Shown here in pieces: positions 22,009 through 33,059 of a DNA stretch of 64,000 bases. Source of the DNA: Prorocentrum cordatum (taxonomy: Eukaryota > Sar > Dinophyceae > Prorocentrales > Prorocentraceae). The first letter of the stretch is position 1, and every line of letters begins with the position of its first letter. Both the position numbers and the translations under genes were made by a program. The notes under the pieces were generated by a model. It saw only the letters and a program-made list of their open reading frames with translations. It did not search any database and was not told the origin of the DNA. The stretch is taken from NCBI GenBank assembly GCA_963575745.1, contig CAUYUJ010019604.1, positions 349,776 to 413,775 on the forward strand, read 5' to 3'.

Positions 22009-22250
22009 CGGAGTTCTGCGCGGATTTCTTGGATCTGCGCTGGCCCCCCTCGCGGGCCGGGCCCCTGGGCCGCGACCCCGCGGATACGGGGCGTTTTTGT
22101 TCGCGGATGCCCAGCACGGAACGCATTTGTGCGACCGCGCATCCGCGGGATCGCGCCCCAGAATCCAGACCACGAGGGCGTGGATACGCATCCGTTCGCC
22201 GCTCGTCAAGAGAGTCCAGCGCCAATCCAAGAAGTCCGCGCGGGCTTTCA
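22009..22250. mobile_element. hairpin element, family C, copy 1
   Basis: Left arm CGGAGTTCTGCGCGGATTTC followed by TTGGATCTGCGCTGG; the right arm read in reverse complement is GAAAGCCCGCGCGGACTTC followed by TTGGATTGGCGCTGGACTC. The ends are thus inverted repeats of about 38 bp. Related copies are at 39302, 45715 and 46477. Confidence 0.65.
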
Positions 22251-22280
22251 TGAGTTTGTGCCGTGCTTCGTCTTCTGCTG

Positions 22281-22436
22281 GCAGCGGAGGCTTTGATCCG
22301 GCGTCGACGGCGGCCCTTCTTCTGCCTCCTCGGGGCCCCCTGTGAGCCTTTTGGGGTGGCAGTGGAGGCTTTGATCCGGCGTCGACGGCGGCCCTTCTTC
22401 TGCCTCCTCGGGGCCCCCTGTGAGCCTTTTGGGGTG
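22281..22436. repeat. 78-bp tandem duplication
   Basis: GCAG(C/T)GGAGGCTTTGATCC… repeats with a period of 78 bp, two copies (22281-22358, 22359-22436), almost identical. Period is a multiple of three, so it inflates an antisense ORF. Confidence 0.9.
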
Positions 22437-22732
22437 GCTTCCTCGGTGTTCCTGCGGGCCACTCCAGAGGGTGGCGTCTCAGTGGCTGGCCTCGGCGTTT
22501 CAGTGGCTGTCCAGAGGATGTCGTTTCAGCCGCCTGCCTGGAGGGCATCGGTGTCCCCGCGAGCCACTCCAGAGGGGGGGGGGGGGGCGAGGCAGACACG
22601 AGCCTGCTCTTCGTACGACGGGGGGAAGGGGAGGGGGCTCGGCTCCCCAGCCTGTTGGCCGTTAGCGGGCTGTGGTGCCATCGATCGTTGCGTGATGTCC
22701 GACCACCTGGGGAGGCCTGGTAGGGCACCACG

Positions 22733-23170
22733 ATGATGCGCAAGACGATGTCCTCAGGGTGGCACAGAGTGTCACCATATTTGAGGCAAGATGTGTGAAA
22801 TAGCATCGTCACCAAGATCGGAACTCTCCGGAATCCGTCGGCTTGGGCCGACGTAAGTGGCGTGTGTGGGGGCCTTTCAGATGGGGCCATCTCATTTGGG
22901 GTCGGGGCATCGCGCCGCATCGGCGATGCATCGGTCACGGCGGGATGCAGAAGGAGAAGAATGGGCTCCAGATCGCGCCGCGTGTCGGTGATGTGGCGTG
23001 AGTTTCCGACCCCGTCCAGTCCAGCCAGTGCACAGCGGTGATGCGCAAGACGATTGTTCCAGAGACACTCGCCTGGCTGGTGCTGAGCTGCAGAACTTGC
23101 CCCTCTCGTCCGCCGGTTCACGGACGCCCCCTCTCCGCGGGTGACACCAAGATCGTTGCGTGATATCCGA
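22733..23170. repeat. dispersed long repeat D, copy 1
   Basis: Shares a series of blocks in the same order with 23920-24570: CACAGAGTGTCACCA, TTTGAGGCAAGA, GGGGTCGGGGCATCGCGCCG, GAGCTGCAGAACTTG and CTCTCGTCCGCCGGTTCACG. Diverged but collinear. No coding capacity recognised. Confidence 0.65.
22909..22985. repeat. GATCGCGCCGCATCGGCGATG hairpin family B, copy 1
   Basis: GCATCGCGCCGCATCGGCGA / TGCATCGGT with a second GATCGCGCCGCGTCGG(T)GATG downstream. Related copies: 24068-24160, 25083-25225 and 46676-46802. Confidence 0.55.
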
Positions 23171-23239
23171 CCCGATCCAAACAGCAGGGCCGATTTGGGA
23201 GGTCGTTGCGGCGATCACGGCGGCCACAGTTCGGGGAAA

Positions 23240-23900
23240 GATTTTGTCAAGGCGTGGGATGCCCCTCCCCAGCTGCCCCTTCCCAGCTGCCTCCCACCAG
23301 CTCTGCGACGTAGACGTGGCCCACGATTAACAGTCTAGCGACGGAGTTGTCAGCTGATGTCCAGCATGTCCAATCATGGTTTTGGCTGAATGATGGGCCG
23401 CGAATCGCGCAACCAATCGAGCCAGACTTCCGGCGTCGTGATTTATCATAACTTTGCTCCCCAGAGGTTGGCTCTCGTCTTGCTAGCTTTTTATTCCGTG
23501 GCGTGTCTGTCACGGCCCCGAGGCGCAGAGGGGGTCCCTGGAGGCCATGGCCAAGCACATTCCGTCGCGTCTTTATCACGTCGCCCCACCCTGGTTCCTC
23601 CCTCCACCCCACTGCCTCAGACACCCGCACCATCCTCTCCTCCTCAGGCGTCGTCATCAAAGTTCATCCTGCTCGCATCTCGTCTACTCCCTCCTCCTCC
23701 GCCTCCCTGCCTGATCGGGCCTCCTGCGAATCAATGTAAGCTCTCTTGCACGTTCGCTCTGCCTCTCGTCTGTTCGCACCAGCTTGTCATGCTCAGCGAC
23801 GACACACTTGAAGTCTTCGCCATGAAGCCCAAGCTCGTTTCTGTTTAGAACAAGTAGTGTTTCACCATGCGACGGAATGCTTGCCGCTAGCTGAATGCGC
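23240..23900. other. no gene recognised
   Basis: Short ORFs only between the two copies of repeat D. Confidence 0.3.
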
Positions 23901-24067
23901 TTGCGCAGTTGACAGACATAGCCCGATGTCTTCAAGCTGGCACACTGTGTCACCAGAACTGAGGCAAGAGATCTGGAATCGTATTGCCATCAAGGTCAGA
24001 TTCCTCGGGTTTAGCCGAAATCGCGCGTATCGATGCCTCACAATTGGAGCCGCATCGCATGGGGTCG

Positions 24068-24160
24068 GGCCATAGCGCCGCACCGGCGATTCATCGGCGA
24101 TAGCAGGATGCAGAAGAACGGGTTGCTGATCGCGCCGCATCGGCGATGTCGCGCGATCCT
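24068..24160. repeat. hairpin family B, copy 2
   Basis: AGCGCCGCACCGGCGATTC and, 60 bp on, GATCGCGCCGCATCGGCGATG-type sequence. Lies in repeat D copy 2 at the same relative place as copy 1. Confidence 0.55.
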
Positions 24161-24205
24161 CCGAGCCCGTCTCTGGTCCAGCCCCGCGTTTGTGGCCTGG
24201 GGTGT

Positions 24206-24413
24206 CTTGGTGGTCTCCAAACCAGGTGGTGAGACACCCGGTGGTGACCCCGATTCCCCCAAAAAATAATTCTGGGTCGCGACCGGGTTTGGGGACACGC
24301 GGTCGCCACGAGGTTTTGCGTTTCCTGAGCCAGCCAGCGCTCGAAAACCATAACCCAAATCGCCCAAAACTCACCACCGGGTGTTCTCACCACCACGTTT
24401 GGGGACCACCAAG
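24206..24413. mobile_element. MITE-like element with ~43-bp inverted ends, nested
   Basis: Left end CTTGGTGGTCTCCAAACCAG… and the complement of the right end CTTGGTGGTCCCCAAACGTG… agree over about 43 bp, including GGTGGTGAGA(A)CACCCGGTGGTGA. TGT flanks both sides. It sits inside repeat D copy 2 and is absent from copy 1, which shows a real insertion event. Confidence 0.8.
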
Positions 24414-24570
24414 TGTCGGAAACAAATGATGAAGCGACAGACGATGATTGTGCTGGAGACGTTCGCCAGACACGTCCTGAGTTGCAGAACTGGTCCCTCT
24501 CGTCCGCCGATTCACGGACGCCTCCACTCGCGGATGACACGCAGAGACGCACGGTCGCATCCCCAACAAC

Positions 24571-25080
24571 GATAGTGGTAGGCATGTGCATGCGCCCGGC
24601 CCTTCTGAAAAAGGGCCTCTCCGCGGCTAGTTTCCACGAAGGCCGGGGAGCCAGGTTCGGGCTGGACGAAAGGGCCGGGATTGGGAAAGGAGGGGTGCTC
24701 GCCCTTGCGCTATCCCCCCCTTTCGCCCCGCCCGACAGGTGCCTGGACGTGTAGCCGAAAGGGTGAGACCTGTGCCCGCCCGTGCAGCTCTGTTCTCCCA
24801 GCGGCCCAGGCAGCCGATGCCGTGTTTGTCGTGTCACAGCGGGGCTCTCTCGGGCCAGACGGCAGGGGGGGATTGGGACAGGGGGGGGGTCGAAATTTGC
24901 TGCATGCAGCCGGTTTCGGACTCACCGAGGTGCCCATTCCTCGATACGTAGGCGCCTCCCGGCGCCGGGAGGCGCCGGGAAAATCAGCTACGTGAGTTGA
25001 TTCTCACCCCCCCCTTTGCTATCCCCCCCTTTCGCCCGACCCGACTCACCAGAGGAGTCAGGTCTCCCAAATGGTCGCCG
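24571..25080. other. no gene recognised
   Basis: Short ORFs; one exact small repeat GGCGCC(T/G)CC… palindrome near 24948-24980 (GGCGCCTCCCGGCGCCGGGA). Confidence 0.3.
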
Positions 25081-25082
25081 GT

Positions 25083-25225
25083 TCGCGCCGCATCGCCGAG
25101 GCATCGGCGATGCGGCTCGATGCTGAGCCCGACTTTCTCTACGCAGGATGCGCCGATGCATCGCCGACGTCGCCGGTACATCGTCGTTGCATAGCCAATG
25201 CATCGCCGATGCGGCGCGATCCTCC
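25083..25225. repeat. hairpin family B, copy 3
   Basis: Palindromic runs GCGCCGCATCGCCGAGGCAT / CGGCGATGCGGC and, 110 bp on, GCATCGCCGATGCGGCGCGATC. The two halves are inverted with respect to each other. Confidence 0.6.
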
Positions 25226-25869
25226 GACACCATCTACTCAGACCCCATCTGGGAGGCCTCCAGAGGTCTTGACCCCTTCCCGGGGACTGGCTCTTCATCC
25301 AGAGCCGCTGTTTGGCGGTCCTGGGCTTTTGTTGGACGGTCCTGGGGCCTGGCGTCTTGATTTCTTCACGACGCGAGCATGTCTGTGTCTTCACGTCGCG
25401 ATTTCTTCACGACGCGAGCGTCTTAATTTCTTCACGACCTCAAGCATCGATCTGGTCCTCCCGCCCTCCCCCCTGGAGACGCCTCCACGGCGCGAGGAGG
25501 TCTGGAGAACTCGATGGGAGCAGTGCTTTGAACAAGACGTGCCGCCCCGGTTTTTGTCACGACCCGAGCATGTCTGGGCTCCCTCCCTCCCCCCTGGGAA
25601 AAGGCTCCGCGGCGCGATGAGATCAGGGCATGGCCCCCACTGCATACCCATCGGTCGTTGAAAGGAGGTATTTTTGAATTCCCGTATTCAAATCTGCTTT
25701 GAGCGCCTTGACCTCCGGCCAGTGCCGCCGATCCGGGGGGCTCCGGATTCGGTGATCTTGGAGTCGTAGGGGACGCTGTTTGGGAGGGGAGGGCGCTCTT
25801 GGAGTCGTCGGGGACGCTTTTTGGAGCTGACGTGCCCTCTGGGGGGGGACCTGGAGCGGTCCCAGGAGG

Positions 25870-26155
25870 GGTCCGGGGAGGGTTCCGAGGGGAGGGTCCT
25901 GGGGGCGGTAGCGGCTAGATCTTAGGGAGGTCCTTGGGACCCCCCGAAACATCTTGTGGATGCGCAAACCATTAAGAAAACGCCAGATGGAGGACCCCAC
26001 CCCCCCGTTCCCCCCCTTCCCCAGGGGAGGTCTGGGGAGGGTTCCGCGGGGAGAGTCCTGGGGGGGGGGGGTCCTTGGGAACCCCCGATACATCTTGGGG
26101 ATGCGCAGATCATTAAGAAAACGCCAGATGGAGGACCCCCCCTCCCCCCCTTCCC
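25870..26155. repeat. ~141-bp tandem duplication
   Basis: CATCTTG(T/G)GGATGCGCA(A/G)A followed by TCATTAAGAAAACGCCAGATGG-type sequence occurs at 25950 and 26091 (period 141), with C-rich runs between. Confidence 0.75.
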
Positions 26156-26449
26156 TGGCAGAGCTTCCCCGGCGACCCCCCCAAGCAGAGCTGAAGTTCT
26201 TGCTTAGGCTCAGAGCTGAAGCTCTTGCTGAGGGTCCTTGTAGTTCACACGCCAGATCGGCGGATTTCAATGATCGAGCGGCTTCACCTTTTCCGTCTTC
26301 CCAAGGGCACGACGCGCCCAGACAGCTCAAGAAGACCCCAGAAGCCCATAAGAGGACCCAAGGGGCCCCCAAGAAGCCCCCAATAGGCCCCAAGACAACC
26401 CCGCGCGGCGCCAGGAGCAACGTCTTTCCCCAATTGCCTCTTACTGTCC

Positions 26450-26855
26450 TCTGTCGTCGTCGTCGTCGTCATCGCCCTCCGCATTCCTCCTCGTACTCGC
26501 CCTCGTTCTCTTCGTCCTCGTCTCGCCTTTTCTTATTCGCCCAATACGCCCATCAGACTAAAGCGGCGCTTCCCGTTCTTGTCCGATCAGGTTTAGTGGT
26601 TTCAGATTTTCCGTCCTCCCAAGGGGGCGGAGGAAAACCCAATCTGTTTTCAGCGCCCTCCTGCTTCATGCCATGCACCTGCTTCTTCCGACCGATGGGT
26701 ACTGGTGCTCGCGCGCACACTCTGGCGATCCCAGCGCACTCCCGCCCCGACGTTCCTCACCCCGCCTTCGCGTTCCCGTTACCCAGGGCCCTAGCCCCCA
26801 ACCCCCTTTTCCTCCTCCTCCTCCTCCTTTTCCTCCTCCTCCTCCTGCCCTACCC
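26450..26855. other. CGT- and CTC-rich non-coding stretch
   Basis: CGTCGTCGT run at about 26454-26470 and CTCCTC run at about 26810-26850. No gene seen. Confidence 0.4.
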
Positions 26856-27039
26856 CGCCTCCAGATCACGACCGCTACCCGGAAAAGCCTCCACGGCGCG
26901 ATGAGGTCAGGGGTCGTCGAGCGGAGCGGGCTCCTGTCGCGCCGCGGCCGCGCCAGGCCACGCGCCGTCGCCGTCGGCGTCGCCCTCGGCGCCAGGGCGG
27001 CGGCCCCGGTCCACGCCGGGGGCTGGCCTTGAGGACGCT

Positions 27040-27270
27040 TGCCGGGGAGACCCAAACGGGGTGGTGACCCCACCGTGTGGTGAGTCGGTGGGGATTCGGG
27101 GTCACCGCACGGTTTTGGGACTCGGGTCCTTCTCCGAGGATGTCTCGGGCGACAGGGGCCTCCAGGGTCCCAAGACCGTGCGGTGACGGACCGTGCGGTG
27201 AAGTATCTTGGGGTTCCGAGGTCACCGCACGGTCTGTCACCGCACCGTTTCGGGATTCCAAAACTTGGTC
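27040..27270. repeat. TCACCGCACGG inverted-repeat cluster
   Basis: GGGGTCACCGCACGGTTTTGGGA and, inverted, CCCAAGACCGTGCGGTGACG, plus further copies GGTCACCGCACGGTCTGTCAC. GGTGGTGA-type ends recall the MITE at 24206. Likely a rearranged MITE pair. Confidence 0.55.
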
Positions 27271-27563
27271 CTCTGACATCGAAGAGCAAGAACTCGGGGG
27301 AGGAAAGGGTACCCATACCGACTACCCCCCTTCCTCGTCATGGCCGTTTTGGGCTTCCTGGGAGGCCCTCGTCGCCACCGCTGGATTTACCTCGAAGTTC
27401 TGGTCAGAACGCACCCTGGGGGAGGTCCAGGGAGTGGCCGAATTGGTACCTCTTGATTTTCCCACAAATGTTTGGCATCGTTCATGTTTGTTCCGGCGCG
27501 GACCAACGAGGAGCATTTTGGATCATCTCGAGAGAAAAGTAAACGCACGGAGCCGAAACATGC

Positions 27564-27621
27564 ACCAAGCTATCGACCCCGACACGTGGTTCGGGAGAGG
27601 CGGAGACAGTGAATTGTGATA
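27564..27621 (+). repeat. solo end of the ~400-bp satellite unit
   Basis: CAAGCTATCGACCCCGACAC … GGAGACAGTGAATTGTGAT is nearly identical to the last 58 bp of each unit in the array at 34010-39250. It lies directly before the DinoSL-like motif. Confidence 0.85.
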
Positions 27622-27643
27622 CGTAGCCGTATTTTGGCTCAAG
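27622..27643 (+). other. DinoSL-like motif at the start of a retroelement
   Basis: CGTAGCC-GT-ATTTTGGCTCAAG is the DinoSL core with two extra bases (GT). Homology to the downstream satellite ends at GGCTC, i.e. at the 3' end of this motif; from AAG onward the element body begins. Confidence 0.65.
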
Positions 27644-28639
27644 TGCGGTGCGGTTGTCGCCGGCCGTCGTGCGCGGGGGCGCGCGGGTGGGCTCCCTTCG
27701 GCCGCGTGCCTTTCCCGGCGGCTTTGCTATCCGCCCCCTCTGCGAGGGGAGGCCGCTGGAGGGCTGATGCCTCCCAAGGGTCGGCCTGCCGCTGCCATGC
27801 CTCGGGTCCGGCTGATGCCTGTCAGGCGCCGCCCTGCCTCGGTTCCTCGAGGCCGTGACGATCCTGGCGGCCGGGGCCAAAGCCAGAGCCGTGGCCGGCG
27901 TCCCATCACGGATGCCCCGGCTGATGGAGATTGGGCCAAACCTCTCATATTCCAGCCAGACGGGGCCGAGAGCGGTTTCTTTGATTGAAAGTGTCAGGAG
28001 GGGTGTTGTTCGTTTCCGTCTGGGGGCTGAGCTTGCCCGCAACGCCAAGGGAGGGAGCCACGAGGCGCAGTATCTCTAGGCCGAGGACCCCCAGGACGAG
28101 GTGGCGCTTTGCTCGATGTGGACTGCCAACCAGTGCAAGGAGCAGGCCAAGCGGTCCAGTGACGGCCTCATTCTACACTTGGGCCAGTGGCGGCCCGTGG
28201 CGGAGAAGGACCTCCAGTACACCAAGGGCCAGGCCTTGCAAGCGGAAAAGGGATCCGCTGAGGTAGCCGACGTCGTCGCTGGAGATGGTCGCCTTGCGGG
28301 CGGAAGCGTCGAGGTCTGGCAAAAGGGCGGCGATTCGGCAATCGAGAAGCGGATAGATGAGCCACGTGCTAGGCTCCACGGCAAGCCGGCCTCCGCCTGC
28401 CGAGCCCCCCCCGCCTCGCGAGGATCATCCGCCGCGCCACGAGCAGGGCGCCGCTCTGCCCAAGGTCGGGGGCAACGACGAAGGCACCGCTCGCGCCGCT
28501 GTTGGCGCTGAGCGTGCTTGCGATGACAACGGAGGCAGGGAACCGCGTGAGCAGCGCAGGAGCTCACGCCAGAAATTCCGCGACAAGCTTGCCAAGAAGT
28601 GCGACGCAAAGGTTTGGAGGGCCAGATCGCTCACGCAAG

Positions 28640-29261
28640 CGGTCTCGGCGCATTCCTGGCAGCAGCGGCGGTGGCCAGAGCCGGAACAGAAGGCTCAGGA
28701 GTGGCAAGAGCAGGAGGCGCCGGACGAGGTCTCACACGAACTCGTCACGTTCGAGGTCGCGGGATTTTCGCGGGGGCCAGCTCTCGGGTCGCGAGCGTGT
28801 TATGGACACACTGGAGAGGTATCCAGGCCGACTGACCCACAAGATGGCCCAACGGGTCCACTCGTACCTGCCCCCGGCCCGCCGATGTGGGCGAGCCCGA
28901 CTTGAGCGCTCCGGTGATTTTCAACTACCTCACGAACGTGCTGGTCCCCCTCGAGGCGAAGGACCCCAGCCCTCGCAACGATTGCGAATTGCGGGTTCTT
29001 GCAACGTGCATCGATTGCCTGCTCAAGGTGGAGGCGCCGACGGCGCTGGGCATCTTCTGCCAGCAGTTCAAGGCAGTCGAGATGGCCAATCGAGGGGGCT
29101 GGGCGGCGGCGAAGCACCTGTGCCCCGTCATGGAGTCGAAGGTCTCCGCGACGACCGACCAGGAACGGGAGCGGCTGTGTCGCCAGGAGCGCCGCGACGC
29201 CCGGAGCGCCAAGCTCATTGCCGAGCGCGGTCGCGCCCAGAACAGCGGCGCCAGCCGCTAG
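28640..29261 (+). pseudogene. gag-like domain of the YR retroelement
   Basis: VMDTLERYPGRLTHKMAQRV in one frame, then, after a frame change near 28900, VIFNYLTNVLVPLEAKDPSP, ELRVLATCIDCLL, IFCQQFKAVEMANRGGWAAA and a charged C-terminus. The 'R…y…yl..vl.p…e..tla..iD.l..gd.…l.qR.kalE' pattern is the one seen in related dinoflagellate elements (recalled, not searched). Confidence 0.5.
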
Positions 29262-30639
29262 GGACTCGGCCGAGGCGGGAGACCCTCAGGGAGGGCACCC
29301 GCCTTGAGGCCACTCCCCAACCAAGTGAGTCCCCCGAGGGCGCCTGGTGCGCAGCCAGGAGGCGCGCTGCGTCCCGCGCCCCAGCCAGACGCGCCGCACT
29401 CGCCCAGACTGCCAGCGACCGCGGCAGCTCGGAAGATTATCATCGACGAGCTGGAGGCTGGGGGGAGCGTCGCCAGGCTCTGGGAGCACCTGACGCGAGG
29501 GCGACACGCGTCAGGTTCGAAGCGGATTCATCCCGCCTGCGGTTCGACCCCGGCGACGCTCCAGAGAGGTTCGCGGCGCCAGATCGTCCGCGGGTTCCGG
29601 GGCCCCGCGAGGCAAGTCGCAGTCCGCTGCTGCGTCGTCTTGGTCCTCCGCGGAGGCGTGGAGGCACGGCGGGCCTTCCGAAAGGCCGAGGCAAAGGCTT
29701 TCGGGGGCAAGGACGTTCGCCGACTTCGCGACGGCACCAGAGCATCAAGTTCTACTTGAAGAGGCAGGGAGCGAAGCGCCAGGCGAAAACCCAATGCCCA
29801 GTCACGACGAGGCCTGGTGGGAAGCACATATGAAGATGGGCCTCGGAGAGGCCTAGCCTCCTCCGAGTGAGTAGATGGTGGCGGGAGACAGCCTCGCAGA
29901 GCTCGGACGCATGCTGGCCTCTTGTGCTCGGCGTGGCAATTTTGATAGCGCTGGCGCAGGCTCATCGCGCGGGGGTTCGGGCGAGCGCGACGCCCCCCCC
30001 CCTTCCCGCGTCGCCGAGCGGGGGGGTCTACCGCAGGCATCGCGTATACCAAGAGCTGCTGCGTGGAGGTGAACCCGCTGGTCGTCGCGCTGCTTCCCCC
30101 GCCCCATACTGGCAGAGATGCTAGGCTTTTCGTCGTCATCTGTGGCTTCGACAAGTTGATCCTGGGCGAGGCAGGGCTTGGTGGCGACGCCCCCTTTGAG
30201 CGGCCCGGTGCTTCATCAATGGATGCGATGGCGATCTGGCACTTGGAGCGCAAGGTCGACAGCTTCCTGGGTCGCTGCACGGCGCCCGTGCCCCTGGGGC
30301 CTGCCCCCTGGGCGTTCGAGCGCAGGGGAGTCTTGCAGCGGCGACGTCGTGCAGCGCGCGTTTGAGTTAACGTGGGCAATGGTCGTCAAGGCGCCCCCGC
30401 CCAGGGAGAGGCGTGCGAGCATTCATGTGGTTGATTTGGTGGAGCCTCGATTACGGCGCGTGATGGAGCATCCTGAGGAGACGCTGGTCTACCTCGCCAG
30501 ACTCGCCGAATGCCCCCGCGCCGGCAAGTTCCACGTCGCCGAGGCTAATCGCGCTGAGCTCGGCCGCGGACTCCTGGAGAAGCCCTGCGGGAGAGCGATC
30601 TGCTGCGCGCGCGGGGCCGCCCGCTGCTGAACGAGCTGC

Positions 30640-31634
30640 GTGGAGTCACGAAGGGGGGCAGTGACGACCCCGAGTCGCCCCTTCGGCAGATCATGAGTTT
30701 GACGGCGACAAACGACGTTCCCAGAGCGATGGACGTCGATATCGCATCGCTCTCATTCCTTGCACAGAGGCGATGCATATTGCCTGATCCCGGCTCCGAA
30801 GTGCACTGGTCGTGCGACGACATGCAGGGCGCATTTTACTTGCTGCGACTACCGTCCAGTTGGGCGAGGTGTTTTTTGTATTCCGCCATGCTTATGCCGC
30901 AGCCGAGTTGGGGCTTCCCGAGCATGGCGGCTCGTGCTTCCTAGGAGCGGTCACAATACCAATGGAATATAAAAGCGCCATGGACGTCGCCCAACATGGG
31001 CAACGCATAATCCATGCCAGCATGGGACAGAAGGAAAGACAGAGTGTCTCCTGCCAAGAACGCGTTCGCAAAGCATTCCTCGGAGGCACGGCAGGTCTAC
31101 TGCGACGACGCCGACTATATCGAGATCGTCGCACGAGGAGGTGCATGGGGCAGAAGCCAAGAACACCGGGTTTCATTGCCCGAGCTCGGCGCCGCTACCA
31201 GGACATGGATATCCCTCGCAGCAACAAGAGCGAGACTGGAGCCAAGCAGGCACAGCGGCTCGGCGCAGCCATCGATGGTGAAGACAGGCGCATCAGCCTG
31301 CCCGCGAAGCGTGTGGCCCTTTTGGTTAGCATGCGCGGCCACGGCGCACATCTCTCACAAGCAGTTCGAGATTGTCGTCGGCCACTGGGTGCACGCCTTC
31401 GGCTTTCGACAAGATCTGATGTCAGTTTTCGTAGAAGTGTGGCCCACGTCGCGAGAGTGTGGCCCTGTCTGGCGGGGTCGGCTGCCTGCGAATGTTTGCC
31501 TCGAGCCATGGCAGGCCTGCGCGCTCTTACTGTGCTGCGAGTTCGACATGAGGGCGCGCGTCTGCCCGCTGGTTACGGCGCCCGACGCTTCCGAGGGTGG
31601 TGGCGGCGTTTGGTGCTCCACGAGGCTCACATAG
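30640..31634 (+). pseudogene. reverse transcriptase of the YR retroelement
   Basis: DDPESPLRQIMSLTATNDVP and VDIASLSFLAQRRCIL, then the catalytic block WSCDDMQGAFYLLRLPSSW; next frame FLGAVTIPMEYKSAMDVAQH (usual form 'PMGW.SAvgv.Qh'); next frame ARQVYCDDADYIEIV with the YCDD box; then VWPFWLACAAT… and VTAPDASEGGGGVWCSTRLT at the start of the RNase H fold. At least three frames are used; inactive. Confidence 0.65.
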
Positions 31635-32694
31635 CTGGGCCAGGCGGAGGTTATCGCTGAGGCTTGCCGTTTTGGCTCGCGCACTCAGGACTTCCTTGGC
31701 CTTCTGGAGCTCGGAAGCGCCGGGCCAGCCCGTGCCGGGTTCGAGGCCCTTTGGCCCGACGTCAGCTCCTATGCAGTAGGGGTGTGTACTGATGGGGGGT
31801 CCCGCGCTGCTCTCGCACGGTGGCCAGATAATTTTGTATTGCGAGGCCCAGAACGAGACGTTCTGCGTGAGGAGTTGGAGGCGTTCGTGGACCGCGCCCC
31901 CCGCCTGCGCGACGTGCTCGTCGCGATGCACCTTCCGCGGGGTCACTCTGGGCGCTTTCGGCAAGGACGTCGCAACTCGCAACCTTTTTCGAGCCGTTCG
32001 ATATTCTTCGTGCTGGGACCCAAGGAGTGCGCGTGAGCTTGTGCTGCATTTGCCCCGCGCCAGTTTCCCCGAAGCACCGGGGGGCCGTCGGCCCCTGCAT
32101 TCGAGGTTTGGATGCTGCGGGCTTGAGAACATGGATTGGCCTGCGCCACGTGCCACGCATGGACGGACTTCATGCGGCAGGGCGTCGGTCTGCTGGCTGG
32201 TTGCGATGCTCCGGGGCAGACGACTGGCCGCGCTCGCGGCCGAGGAAACCCCGTTGCGGGCCCTTTGCCGCCCCTTGAGGGCGAGACTCCGCTGCGGAAA
32301 GCAGCCAGAGAGCTTCGATTCCCTGCTGCGTACCTTGAGCACGCTTCAAGCAAACGTCTTGTTCGGGATCCTAGTCAGCGAGAGGTTGAAGGCCTTGCCA
32401 TTGCGGCTCGCGTCCGGCCGCCGCCAGTGGTCGGGGCGCTGGTCGGGCATTGGTCCAACTCTCGCGGCCAGCTGGCGCGCCCGCCAACGGCGCCCGAGTG
32501 CCGGGGGCATCCTAGCCCGAGGAACCATGAGCTGCTGGAGTCGCTGCTGGGCAAGGGTCTTGAGGAGTGCTCCGAGCAGCATTTGCAGTTGCTCGCTGTG
32601 CAGGGGCTCATCCCCGCCTCCATCTACAAGCTCTTTGCATCCGGCCAGTTGGCCGCGGCGGGGCGCGCCCGCTGAGCGTTGGTGTCGGCGAGTG

Positions 32695-33050
32695 GCCCTG
32701 ACATGGCGCATGGCCGGAGTGCGCATCAATGTGCTTGAGATGCGCGCGCTGCTGAGCGCAATGCGTTGGAGACTACGTAAACCTCAGAATGTACACGCGC
32801 GCGTGCTTCACGTCTGCGACTCCCAGGCGTGCATCAGCGTGGCCTACAAAGGGCGGAGCATTTCCCGAGCCCTTCACAGAGTTGTTCGTCGCTTAACAGT
32901 CTGTCTCTTGCTGCCTCCCTCTACAAATATTACGCGCACGTCCAGTCGGAGGAGAATACGGTCGACGAGCCGAGCAGATGGGGAAGCAATTATTGGAGCG
33001 ACCGACTGCACGCGAGAGACAGACAGAGCGACGCAAGGCAGGATCTCTGA
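32695..33050 (+). pseudogene. RNase H domain of the YR retroelement
   Basis: VRINVLEMRALLSAMRWRL (catalytic E), then VLHVCDSQACISVAYKGRS (catalytic D), RALHRVVRRL, then after a frameshift near 32930 YYAHVQSEENTVDEPSRW, the closing 'H…N.aDepSR' block. Key acidic residues remain, but the frame is broken. Confidence 0.7.
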
Positions 33051-33059
33051 GAAACCTCA

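Larger units (their letters stand above)
23920..24570. repeat. dispersed long repeat D, copy 2, carrying an insertion
   Basis: Collinear with 22733-23170 but longer because of the inverted-repeat element at 24206-24413. Matching blocks: CACACTGTGTCACCA, CTGAGGCAAGA, GGGGTCGGGCCATAGCGCCG, GAGTTGCAGAACTGG, CTCTCGTCCGCCGATTCACG. Confidence 0.65.

Noticed and set aside
21676-23121. 481-codon open frame on the minus strand
   Set aside because: It runs through the 78-bp duplication, hairpin family B and repeat D; composition and repeats explain it, and no domain is visible.
31640-32690. DNA methyltransferase domain in the YR element
   Set aside because: Expected in some DIRS-like elements, but no PCQ or other methyltransferase motif could be found in any frame.
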